Positions 57,399-64,000 of a DNA stretch of 64,000 nt are shown piece by piece; within the stretch, counting starts at the first letter, position 1, and every line of letters starts with the position of its first letter. The stretch covers positions 682,001-746,000 of the forward strand of contig NZ_QXMH01000002.1 in assembly GCF_003568665.1 (NCBI RefSeq), written 5' to 3'. The position numbers were made by a program, and so were the translations under genes. The notes beneath the pieces were generated by a model. The model was not told where the DNA came from and ran no database searches. It saw nothing but the letters and a program-made list of their open reading frames with translations. Source of the DNA: Chitinophaga alhagiae (GTDB lineage Bacteria > Bacteroidota > Bacteroidia > Chitinophagales > Chitinophagaceae).

Positions 57399-59894
57399 TT
57401 ATTTCCATTCTGCGGCCCTTTTCTGGGCGCGCATGGTCTCGAATTTTACGGTAGGGTCTTTTTCTTCCGGCGCGTTCACAAAGTGGGAGAAGCGTTTGCG
57501 CAGCTCGGGGTTCTCCACTACTTCGCGCCATTCACATTTATAGGCGTCTACCAGCTGCTGCATTTCTTTTTCCAGTTCCGCGGCAATGCCCAGGCTGTCA
57601 TTCACCACTACGTTGCGCAGGTAGTCCATGCCGCCTTCCAGCTTGTTGAGCCAGGTGGCGGTGCGGGTGAGCGGGTCTGCGGTTTTGATGTAGAACATGA
57701 GGAAACGGTCTATGTAGCGGATGCAGGTTGCACTGTCCAGGTCTGCCGCCAGCAGTTTGGCGTGCTGCGGTTTGGAGCCGCCGTTGCCGCCTACGTACAG
57801 GTTCCATCCTTTTTCGGTGGCTATGATGCCGAAGTCTTTGGACTGGGCCTCCGCGCACTCGCGGATGCAGCCGGATACGGCAGACTTTATTTTATGCGGT
57901 GCGCGCAGCCCGCGGTAACGTTCTTCTATCTGTATGGCAAAGCTCACGCTGTCATGCAGGCCAAAGCGGCACCAGGTAGAGCCCACGCAGCTTTTCACCG
58001 TACGCAGGGCCTTGCCGTAGGCGTGGCCGCTTTCAAAGCCGGCATTGATAAGCGCCTCCCATATGTCCGGCAGGTCGCTGAGGTGCGCGCCAAAGAGGTC
58101 AATGCGCTGGCCGCCGGTGATCTTGGTGTAGAGGTGGTATTGCGCGGCGATCTGGCCTATCACGATCAGCTTTTCCGGCGTGATCTCCCCGCCGGGGATG
58201 CGGGGCACTATGGAGTAAGTGCCGCCTTTTTGGATGTTGGCCAGGTAACGGTCGTTGGAGTCTTGCGCGGTATCATTGCCTTTGGCCAGTATCATGTCAT
58301 TCCAGAGGCTGGCCAGTATGGAGCTGACCACCGGCTTGCAGATCTCGCAGCCGTCTCCGTGGCCGTAGTGGTCCAGCACTTCGTCAAAGGAGCGGAGGCT
58401 TTTTACCTTCACCAGGTCCAGCAGTTCCTGCCGGGAGTAGTTAAAGTGTTCGCATACCACGTTGCGGATGTATTTTCCCTGCGCTTTCATGGTGGCGGTG
58501 ATGATGTCTTTCACCATGGGCGCGCAGCCGCCGCAGCAGGTGGCCGCTTTGGTGCATTTTTTTACCGCGTCAAAGGTTTCATGGCCGCCTTCTACCGCTT
58601 TGCAGATGGCGGCTTTGCTGATGTTCTCGCAGGAGCAGATCACCGCGTCGTCTGGCAGCTCCATGTTGGCGGGCTGTGCGCTGCGGCCGCCCAGCAGGAG
58701 GTCTGCCGGTTCCGCCGGGAGGGCCAGTTTGTTTTTGCAGGTTTGCAGCAGCAGGTTATAGGCCGATGCGTCCCCGATCAGGATGCCGCCCAGCAGCAGT
58801 TGCCCGTCCTTAGACACGTTGATGCGCTTGTAGATGCCTTTGGTGGCGTCTTCCAGCACAATGCTGTCCCCTTCGTCAGGGGTGGTGAAGGGATTGCCGA
58901 AGCTGGCCACATCTACCCCTATCAGCTTCAGCTTGGTGCTCATGTCAAAACCGGTGAAGGCTTTGGCCGGCTCGGCCGCCGCCGTTAGCCGGGAGGCCAC
59001 CACTTCGGCCATTTCATAGCCGGGGGCTACCAGGCCATAGATCATACCATTATATAAGGCGCATTCACCGATGGCAAAAATGTGCGGGTCCGAGGTCTGC
59101 AGCTGGCCGTTCACCACAATGCCGCCGCGCGGGCCGGTTTGCAGGCCGCATTGTTTGGCCAGCTCGTCACGGGGCGCAATGCCGGCGGAGATCACCAGCA
59201 TGTCTGCCGGGAGGGTGCTGCCGTCCGCAAAGCTGAGGCCGGTAATGGCGTTGGCGCCGAGGATGGATTGTGTGCTTTTGGACGTATGTACCTGCAGGCC
59301 CATGCGCTGGAGGCGGGTTTGCAAGATGTCTGAGCCTTTGTCATCTATTTGCCGCGGCATGAGGCGGGGGGCAAATTCGATCACGTGGGTTTCCGGTATG
59401 CCCAGGTCCATGAGCGCCTTGGCGGCTTCCAGGCCCAGGAGCCCGCCGCCTATTACGGCGCCGCAGGTGGCCTGGGGGGCATAGGCCGTCATCAGGGCCA
59501 GGTCTTCCAGGGTGCGGTAGAGGAATACGCCTTTTTTGTCTGTGCCGGGGATGGGGGGCACAAAGGCGGCGGAGCCGGTGGCAAAAATGAGGTAGTCGTA
59601 AGATTCAGTGAGGCCGCGGTGGGAATGCACCGTTTTCTGTTCACGGTCAATATGTTGCACGGGGTCTCCCAGGTGGAGGGTGATGTTTTGCCCGCGGTAC
59701 CAGTCAAGCGGGGCCAGGCTCAGTTCTTCTCCTGTTTTCCCCGAAAAATACGCGCTGAGGTGTACCCTGTCATACGCCTGTACCGGTTCTTCGCCAAAAA
59801 CCACCAGCTGGATAGCGGAACTTCCGGATTTATCGACTATTTTCTCGCAAAATTTATGGCCCACCATGCCATTCCCGATAACTACGATTTTCAT
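57399..59894 (-). CDS. nirB: Nitrite reductase (NADH) large subunit
   Basis: An 831-residue siroheme enzyme reducing nitrite to ammonium. Residues 1-310 are the FAD/NAD module (VVIGNGMVGHKFCE, CGAVIGGGLLGLEAAKAL). Residues 415-460 are the BFD-type [2Fe-2S] region (Cys420, Cys422, Cys454, Cys457). A second small CxxC segment is at 516-519 (CEIC). Residues 545-831 are the siroheme domain with Cys636, Cys642, Cys676 and Cys680 as [4Fe-4S]/siroheme ligands in SCVGSTWCRFG and SGCIRECAEA. First gene of the nitrate operon; divergent from cobA, which supplies siroheme precursor. Confidence 0.96.
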   Translation of the reverse strand: MKIVVIGNGMVGHKFCEKIVDKSGSSAIQLVVFGEEPVQAYDRVHLSAYFSGKTGEELSLAPLDWYRGQNITLHLGDPVQHIDREQKTVHSHRGLTESYDYLIFATGSAAFVPPIPGTDKKGVFLYRTLEDLALMTAYAPQATCGAVIGGGLLGLEAAKALMDLGIPETHVIEFAPRLMPRQIDDKGSDILQTRLQRMGLQVHTSKSTQSILGANAITGLSFADGSTLPADMLVISAGIAPRDELAKQCGLQTGPRGGIVVNGQLQTSDPHIFAIGECALYNGMIYGLVAPGYEMAEVVASRLTAAAEPAKAFTGFDMSTKLKLIGVDVASFGNPFTTPDEGDSIVLEDATKGIYKRINVSKDGQLLLGGILIGDASAYNLLLQTCKNKLALPAEPADLLLGGRSAQPANMELPDDAVICSCENISKAAICKAVEGGHETFDAVKKCTKAATCCGGCAPMVKDIITATMKAQGKYIRNVVCEHFNYSRQELLDLVKVKSLRSFDEVLDHYGHGDGCEICKPVVSSILASLWNDMILAKGNDTAQDSNDRYLANIQKGGTYSIVPRIPGGEITPEKLIVIGQIAAQYHLYTKITGGQRIDLFGAHLSDLPDIWEALINAGFESGHAYGKALRTVKSCVGSTWCRFGLHDSVSFAIQIEERYRGLRAPHKIKSAVSGCIRECAEAQSKDFGIIATEKGWNLYVGGNGGSKPQHAKLLAADLDSATCIRYIDRFLMFYIKTADPLTRTATWLNKLEGGMDYLRNVVVNDSLGIAAELEKEMQQLVDAYKCEWREVVENPELRKRFSHFVNAPEEKDPTVKFETMRAQKRAAEWK

Positions 59895-59917
59895 CTGACG
59901 ACTGTTTTAATTAAATT

Positions 59918-59939
59918 ATGATAATTTATATATTATCAT
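59918..59939. promoter_or_regulatory. 22-bp palindrome before nirB
   Basis: ATGATAAT-N6-ATTATCAT, perfect arms, 24 bases upstream of the nirB ATG. It overlaps the place where the -7 box or start site of nirB would lie. The TGA...TCA spacing does not fit a Crp/Fnr site, so a different regulator or an RNA hairpin is more likely. Confidence 0.5.
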
Positions 59940-59974
59940 TCTAAGCGAAAACAAACTGAAAATCGTATTAGGTG

Positions 59975-59990
59975 TATGATTTATGTCATA
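59975..59990. promoter_or_regulatory. Crp/Fnr-type operator between nirB and cobA
   Basis: TATGA-TTTATG-TCATA, a perfect palindrome with the six-base spacer used by CRP (TGTGA-N6-TCACA) and FNR (TTGA-N6-TCAA). It is about 80 bases from each of the divergent starts. If TTTG at 59955-59952 is the nirB -33 box, the site centre falls near -62, a class I activator position. Confidence 0.6.
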
Positions 59991-60071
59991 AAAATAAGCC
60001 AAAATGTTTTAATTTTATGCTTGTTGATGCTTAAAATAGTTATATAATTTATTTAATAATGTATTCCTAGT

Positions 60072-60848
60072 ATGCCAGAACCGCATTTATCTTTAGTAGG
60101 CGCAGGGCCAGGAGACCCGGAAATGATCACTTTAAAAGCCATCCGTACCCTGCAGCGGGCAGACGCGGTGCTGTATGACGCCCTGGTAAACCCGGCGTTG
60201 CTGGAATACGTGCCTGAAACGGCCTTTGTGCAGTTTGTAGGCAAGCGCTATGGCTGCCATGCCCTTTCCCAGCAGGAAATCAACCAGTTAATGGTGAGCT
60301 GCGCGCGGCAGTACGGCCATGTGGTACGCCTGAAGGGAGGAGATCCCTTTGTCTTCGGCCGGGCCGTGGAAGAGATCACCGCCGCCAGGGAAGCGGGTAT
60401 TCCCGTGAGCGTGGTGCCGGGCATATCCAGCGCGCTGGCCGTGGCCGCCTCCAGCATGATCCCGCTTACGGCCCGCGGCACCACGGAGAGCTTCTGGGTG
60501 ACCACCGGCACCACCCATAGCGGGGATATATCCGGAGATGTATACCTGGCCGCCCGGTCTACCGCCACCGTGGTGATACTCATGGCCATGAGCCGGCTGG
60601 AAGCCATTATGGACATTTTCCGCAACAACGGCCGGTCAGCCATGCCGGTGGCCATTATCCAGCACGGCACCACCCCGCAGGAAAAAATGCTGACAGGCAC
60701 TGTGGCGGATATTGCCGCCCGGGCGCAGGCGGCGGGCATGGGCAACCCGGCCATTATTATTGCAGGAGAAGTGGTGAGCCTCCGGGACGCCATGGAAAAT
60801 ATTGTTCATACCGCCGTAGCATATGAAGAAAAACAAGCAGGGATGTGA
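60072..60848 (+). CDS. cobA: Uroporphyrinogen-III C-methyltransferase
   Basis: A 258-residue SAM-dependent enzyme that makes precorrin-2, precursor of siroheme. Signatures: LSLVGAGPGDPEMITLKAIRTLQRADAVLYDALV, VVRLKGGDPFVFGRAVEEI, VVPGISSALAVAA, IPLTARGTTESFWVTTG. It lacks the CysG dehydrogenase/ferrochelatase half, so those steps must come from another gene outside the window. It is divergent from nirB, and its 3' end overlaps the FNR-type regulator gene by 26 bases, so both are translated together. Confidence 0.94.
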   Translation: MPEPHLSLVGAGPGDPEMITLKAIRTLQRADAVLYDALVNPALLEYVPETAFVQFVGKRYGCHALSQQEINQLMVSCARQYGHVVRLKGGDPFVFGRAVEEITAAREAGIPVSVVPGISSALAVAASSMIPLTARGTTESFWVTTGTTHSGDISGDVYLAARSTATVVILMAMSRLEAIMDIFRNNGRSAMPVAIIQHGTTPQEKMLTGTVADIAARAQAAGMGNPAIIIAGEVVSLRDAMENIVHTAVAYEEKQAGM

Positions 60849-61515
60849 CCGGCAAACGTGCCTGGTATGCAGGCTGTGCCTGAAAGAATGGCTGCCTGCC
60901 GTGCAGGCGCAGAAAAAACACTTTGACTGTAAAAAGGGGGACGTGCTGTTCCGCGAAGGAGACCCGGTAACGGGCATCTATTTCCTGTACAGGGGAAAAG
61001 TAAAAGTGCATAAACACTGGGACGAAGGCAAGGAACTGATCGTACGTTTTGCCAGGGAGGGAGACATTGTAGGGCACCGCGGCATAGGGGCGGACATGGT
61101 ATACCCCGTAACCGCCACCGCCCTGGAGCCGGCTACGGTCTGCTATTTTGAGCTGGACTTTTTTAACGCTTCCCTCAAAGTGAACCACGAGCTGTTGTAC
61201 GAGCTGATGCTGTTCTATGCATGGGAATTGCAGGAGTCTGAAAAGCGGATGCGCAACCTGGCGCATATGCCGGTAAAAGGGCGGCTGGCCAATGCGCTTA
61301 TTACCCTGAAAGAAAAATTCGGGTACGATAAAGATGGCTTCATTGCTTTCCCGCTCAGCCGGCAAGACCTTGCCTCCTACATCGGCGCTACGTATGAAAC
61401 CACCTTCCGCATGCTCACTGCCATGATAGAAGAAAACCTGGTGGCCGTTTCCGGCAGGTACATCACCCTTACCAACGAAGAAAAACTGCACCGGCTGCGC
61501 GAGGGACCTTTCTGA
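60823..61515 (+). CDS. FNR-type iron-sulfur transcriptional regulator
   Basis: A 230-residue Crp/Fnr protein. Unlike the other copy in this window it has an N-terminal cysteine cluster (Cys8, Cys13, Cys16, Cys19) and Cys107 in [11 protein letters not shown], which aligns with FNR Cys122 (ALETSMVCE). These can ligate an oxygen- or NO-sensitive [4Fe-4S] cluster, though the N-terminal spacing is tighter than in E. coli FNR. The DNA-binding domain has [24 protein letters not shown]; the recognition helix keeps Glu and Arg but has Phe for the FNR serine. Coupled to cobA. Probably controls the divergent nitrate operon. Confidence 0.9.
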   Translation: MKKNKQGCDRQTCLVCRLCLKEWLPAVQAQKKHFDCKKGDVLFREGDPVTGIYFLYRGKVKVHKHWDEGKELIVRFAREGDIVGHRGIGADMVYPVTATALEPATVCYFELDFFNASLKVNHELLYELMLFYAWELQESEKRMRNLAHMPVKGRLANALITLKEKFGYDKDGFIAFPLSRQDLASYIGATYETTFRMLTAMIEENLVAVSGRYITLTNEEKLHRLREGPF

Positions 61516-61592
61516 AAACAGGCGCTTCAATTTACATCGTTGTAATCCCCGCCGGCTCATACAACTATCAAATTTTTTTACATCTTAGCAGC

Positions 61593-62765
61593 ATGTATCT
61601 AATGCAGCAAACAATGCGCTGGTTCGGGCCCAATGATCCCGTCAGCCTGGAACATATCCGGCAAGCCGGTTGCAGCGGGGTGGTAACCGCCCTGCATCAT
61701 ATTCCCGTAGGGGAGGTGTGGAGCGTGGAGGAGATCCGGCAACGCATTGCCACCATCACGGAAGCAGGAATGCAATGGGCCGTGGTGGAGAGCCTGCCGG
61801 TACATGAAGACATCAAGCAGCAAAGGCCGGGTTTTGAAAAGTACATAGAGAATTACCGGCAAAGCCTGCGCAACCTGGCGCAGTGCGGCGTACGGGTCAT
61901 TACCTACAATTTTATGCCGGTGCTTGACTGGATGCGTACAGACATTTCCTACACCATGCCTGACGGCAGCAAGGCGCTTTATTTTGAACGGGCGGCCTTT
62001 GTGGCTTTTGATCTTTATCTCTTGCAAAGGCCCGGCGCGGAGAAAGACTATACGGCAGCGGAAATAGCCGCCGCAGATGCCCGCCTGCAGTCCATGACGG
62101 AAGAGCAGCGGACCACGCTGTACCACAATGCGCTGCTGGGCCTGCCGGGCAGCAACGAGCGGTTCACGAAAGAAGTGATACTGGCTGCCCTGCGGCAATA
62201 TGCAGATATAGATGCCGCCAGGCTGAAACAGCATCTCTTTTATTTCCTGCGGCAGGTGGTGCCGGTGGCGGAAGAGCTGGGCCTGCAACTGGCCATTCAT
62301 CCTGACGATCCTCCGTACCCCTTGCTGGGCCTGCCCCGCATTGTAAGCACGGAACAAGACCTGCTGGAAATACTGCAGGCCGCTCCCTCACCGGCCAACG
62401 GGCTTTGCTTCTGCACCGGCTCTCTTAGTGTAGACCGCGGTAACGACCTGCCGGGCATTGTACAGCGTTACGGGGATAACATTCACTTTGTACACCTGCG
62501 CAACACCAGGCAGGACGCGGCCGGCAACTTTTATGAAGCAGACCACCTGGATGGGGATGTGAACATGTTTGCCGTGGTGAAGGAACTGGTGAAACTGATG
62601 GAAAGAAGGAAAGTATCTGTTCCCATGCGGCCAGATCATGGCCACCAGATGCTGGACGACCTGCAAAAGACCACCTACCCCGGCTACAGCGCCATTGGGC
62701 GGCTGCGGGGACTGGCGGAGCTGCGCGGGCTTGAAATGGGCATTGCATTGTCTCCGCACCAATAA
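61593..62765 (+). CDS. uxuA: Mannonate dehydratase
   Basis: A 390-residue enzyme that dehydrates D-mannonate to 2-keto-3-deoxygluconate in hexuronate catabolism. The family opening [95 protein letters not shown] and [13 protein letters not shown] include the metal and substrate His, Cys and Asp ligands. The start could be residue 1 or 4. No uxaC or kdg gene is adjacent in this window. Confidence 0.94.
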   Translation: MYLMQQTMRWFGPNDPVSLEHIRQAGCSGVVTALHHIPVGEVWSVEEIRQRIATITEAGMQWAVVESLPVHEDIKQQRPGFEKYIENYRQSLRNLAQCGVRVITYNFMPVLDWMRTDISYTMPDGSKALYFERAAFVAFDLYLLQRPGAEKDYTAAEIAAADARLQSMTEEQRTTLYHNALLGLPGSNERFTKEVILAALRQYADIDAARLKQHLFYFLRQVVPVAEELGLQLAIHPDDPPYPLLGLPRIVSTEQDLLEILQAAPSPANGLCFCTGSLSVDRGNDLPGIVQRYGDNIHFVHLRNTRQDAAGNFYEADHLDGDVNMFAVVKELVKLMERRKVSVPMRPDHGHQMLDDLQKTTYPGYSAIGRLRGLAELRGLEMGIALSPHQ

Positions 62766-62766
62766 A

Positions 62767-62795
62767 CCTGCCGGCCTGTTCATTTTACCGGCAGG
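62767..62795. terminator. Hairpin after uxuA
   Basis: The stem CCTGCCGG/CCGGCAGG with a 13-base loop begins one base after the uxuA stop. No T run follows, so termination is uncertain. Confidence 0.5.
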
Positions 62796-62829
62796 CGGGG
62801 AATGCTTACATTTATGAAAATGTTTCCCT

Positions 62830-63498
62830 ATGAGCGTTCCCTTGCATGTAATCATTACCGGGGCCACCGGCATGGTGGGAGAAGGCGTGCTGCTGGAGTG
62901 CCTGAACAGCGCTGAGGTGGCCAGCGTGCTCATTATAAACCGGAAGCCCGCCGGTATCAGCCACCCAAAGCTGAAAGAGATCATTCACGCGGATTTTTTT
63001 GATATCAGCCCCCTTCGTGAGCAACTGAAAGGCTACAATGCCTGTTTCTTTTGCCTCGGCGTATCGTCTGTTGGCATGAACGAGGAGGCGTACCGCCACG
63101 TTACCTATACGCTTACGCTTTCTTTTGCCGGCACGCTGGCGGAGCTGAACCCGGACATGGTGTTCTGTTATGTTTCCGGCTCTGGTACAGACGGTTCGGA
63201 AAAAGGCAGGGTAATGTGGGCCAGGATAAAAGGAAAAACCGAGAACGATCTGATGAAGCTGCCTTTCCGCCAGGTGTACGCTTTCCGCCCCGGTTTCATG
63301 AAACCGGTGGCAGGGCAGCAAAACGTCAAATCCCTCTACTGGGTCATTGGGTGGATGTACCCCGCGCTCCGCGCGTTGTTCCCCGGCTTTGCCAGTACGC
63401 TGGCGGAAGTGGGGCAGGCCATGATACGGGTGTCAACCGCCGGGTATGCCAAGCGGGTGCTGGAGGTGAAAGATATTGTGGCGCTGGCACGGGAGTAG
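62830..63498 (+). CDS. NAD(P)-binding Rossmann protein, atypical SDR (HTATIP2-like)
   Basis: A 222-residue atypical short-chain dehydrogenase fold. The nucleotide-binding motif is IITGATGMVGEGVLLECL near the N-terminus. LLINRKPAG follows strand 2, and YNACFFCLGVSS is the strand 4 region. YVSGSGTDGSEKGRVMWARIKGKTEND covers the usual Ser and the YxxxK region, where the tyrosine is replaced. RQVYAFRPGFMKP closes the core. Enzymatic activity is therefore doubtful. The function is unknown. Confidence 0.78.
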   Translation: MSVPLHVIITGATGMVGEGVLLECLNSAEVASVLIINRKPAGISHPKLKEIIHADFFDISPLREQLKGYNACFFCLGVSSVGMNEEAYRHVTYTLTLSFAGTLAELNPDMVFCYVSGSGTDGSEKGRVMWARIKGKTENDLMKLPFRQVYAFRPGFMKPVAGQQNVKSLYWVIGWMYPALRALFPGFASTLAEVGQAMIRVSTAGYAKRVLEVKDIVALARE

Positions 63499-63638
63499 CG
63501 GCATCCGCCGCGCATGTTCCCCGGTTCGCATCCATGCGGGTTATCCCGGGTGCGCCGGGTGTAACAGTATATCCTCCGGGTTCACACCTTTGCAGGTCAT
63601 GTCCGGGGCGTAAGTAGCGGAATATGCCGCGCATGCTC
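63495..63638. repeat. Short direct repeat flanking the intergenic gap
   Basis: GTAGCGGCATCCGCCGCGCATG at 63495 recurs as GTAGCGGAATATGCCGCGCATG at 63614, 119 bases apart. The gap between the two genes (about 170 bases) otherwise shows only GC-rich hairpin-forming sequence. Confidence 0.55.
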
Positions 63639-63669
63639 TTCTGGCCCCTACCCATCCTGCCCGGCCGGC

Positions 63670-64000
63670 TCACTGTTCCTCAAAGGCCTCTTTTGCCAGC
63701 CCGTTGTTACACATGGCCCCGGCCATATGCCCGCTGGCGGCTGCGGCAGACACCTGGTGCGGCGTGCTGCCGGATACATCTCCCGCCGCCAGCACACCGG
63801 CAACGGAGGTCTCGTATAACCCGTTCACTTTGATGCTGCCCTGCTCCGTTAACTCGCACCCCAGTTGTACAGCCAGCTCCGTATGGTAAACAAGGCTCGT
63901 TTTAACGTATGCCGCACTTTTGTGCAACACCGTTCCATCACTGAAGGTGATCTGTATGCCCCCGGGCGCGTCTTCTACTTTTGCTACCTTTTCCTCCAAT
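63670..64000 (-). CDS. Thioredoxin-reductase-like flavoprotein, C-terminal end (cut by the window edge)
   Basis: The frame is open to the last base, so the start lies outside. The visible 110 residues have the FAD-domain ending of NAD(P)/FAD-dependent oxidoreductases: GSIKVNGLYETSVAGVLAAGDVSGSTPHQVSAAAASGHMAGAM, where GVLAAGDV is the conserved flavin-contact motif. The preceding region fits the strand and helix before it. Without the N-terminus, the CxxC disulfide cannot be checked; a thioredoxin-reductase-like or similar enzyme is most likely. Confidence 0.78.
   Translation of the reverse strand, partial: LEEKVAKVEDAPGGIQITFSDGTVLHKSAAYVKTSLVYHTELAVQLGCELTEQGSIKVNGLYETSVAGVLAAGDVSGSTPHQVSAAAASGHMAGAMCNNGLAKEAFEEQ

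Overview
The window is a gene-dense chromosomal segment (about 60 protein genes, two tRNAs, no rRNA, no insertion sequence, no CRISPR array) from a member of the Bacteroidota, most likely Chitinophagaceae and perhaps Chitinophaga. The taxonomic call rests on several perfect matches to the Bacteroidota housekeeping promoter (TTTG, 19 bases, TAnnTTTG) in front of both tRNAs and other genes. It also rests on family content: DUF1343/NamZ, DUF4136, orphan FtsX-type permeases, Tat-exported Gfo/Idh oxidoreductases and many lipoproteins. No database search was run, so the genus is an inference.

Layout. 1-11 kb is housekeeping: an rRNA methyltransferase end, a LysM/DPBB protein, fmt, NamZ, an FKBP isomerase, pepT, exbB-exbD, prmC, ribD and a YigZ protein. 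11.0-11.7 kb has tRNA-Gly followed by a 0.5-kb non-coding block built from direct repeats with an 11-bp period, which is the oddest DNA in the window. 11.7-22.9 kb holds a glycosyltransferase, an orphan sensor kinase, tRNA-Leu, an AT-richer S41 peptidase, OsmC, a Crp-type regulator, an operon of two paralogous beta-propeller lipoproteins with a two-component system, and a toxin-antitoxin-like pair. 23-38 kb holds DUF2130, HAD, DUF4136 and barrel proteins, apbE, an acyl-CoA dehydrogenase, pyrF, an exported sugar isomerase/oxidoreductase pair, paiB, mrp, a 3-hydroxyacyl-CoA dehydrogenase and a GlxA regulator. 38-40.2 kb is a dioxygenase-SDR operon that starts with a perfect promoter, an operator-like palindrome at the start site and a 28-codon reading frame ending in four cysteine codons.

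44-61.5 kb is one functional unit for nitrate assimilation. A minus-strand operon runs nirB, nirD, porin, narK, a single-chain NasA-flavoprotein-[2Fe-2S] nitrate reductase, and a rubredoxin protein whose N-terminal part looks like a siroheme reductase without its cofactor cysteines. Divergent from it are cobA (siroheme precursor) and an FNR-type regulator that keeps an N-terminal cysteine cluster and the central FNR cysteine. A TATGA-N6-TCATA site lies almost exactly midway between nirB and cobA. Downstream lie moeA, moaC, mobA, moaE, moaD and moaA, which make the molybdenum cofactor. The parts fit together: porin and NarK import nitrate, the fused Mo enzyme reduces it with NAD(P)H, NirBD reduces nitrite to ammonium using siroheme from the CobA branch, and the FNR-type protein is the likely local regulator. 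61.6-64 kb holds uxuA, an NAD-binding protein and the C-terminal end of a thioredoxin-reductase-like protein cut by the window edge.

The most novel signals are the cysteine-rich leader frame at 40.1 kb, the 11-bp-phased repeat block at 11.25-11.6 kb, the cofactor-less SIR-like/rubredoxin protein in the nitrate operon, and two candidate small RNAs near 23.1 and 37.9 kb.
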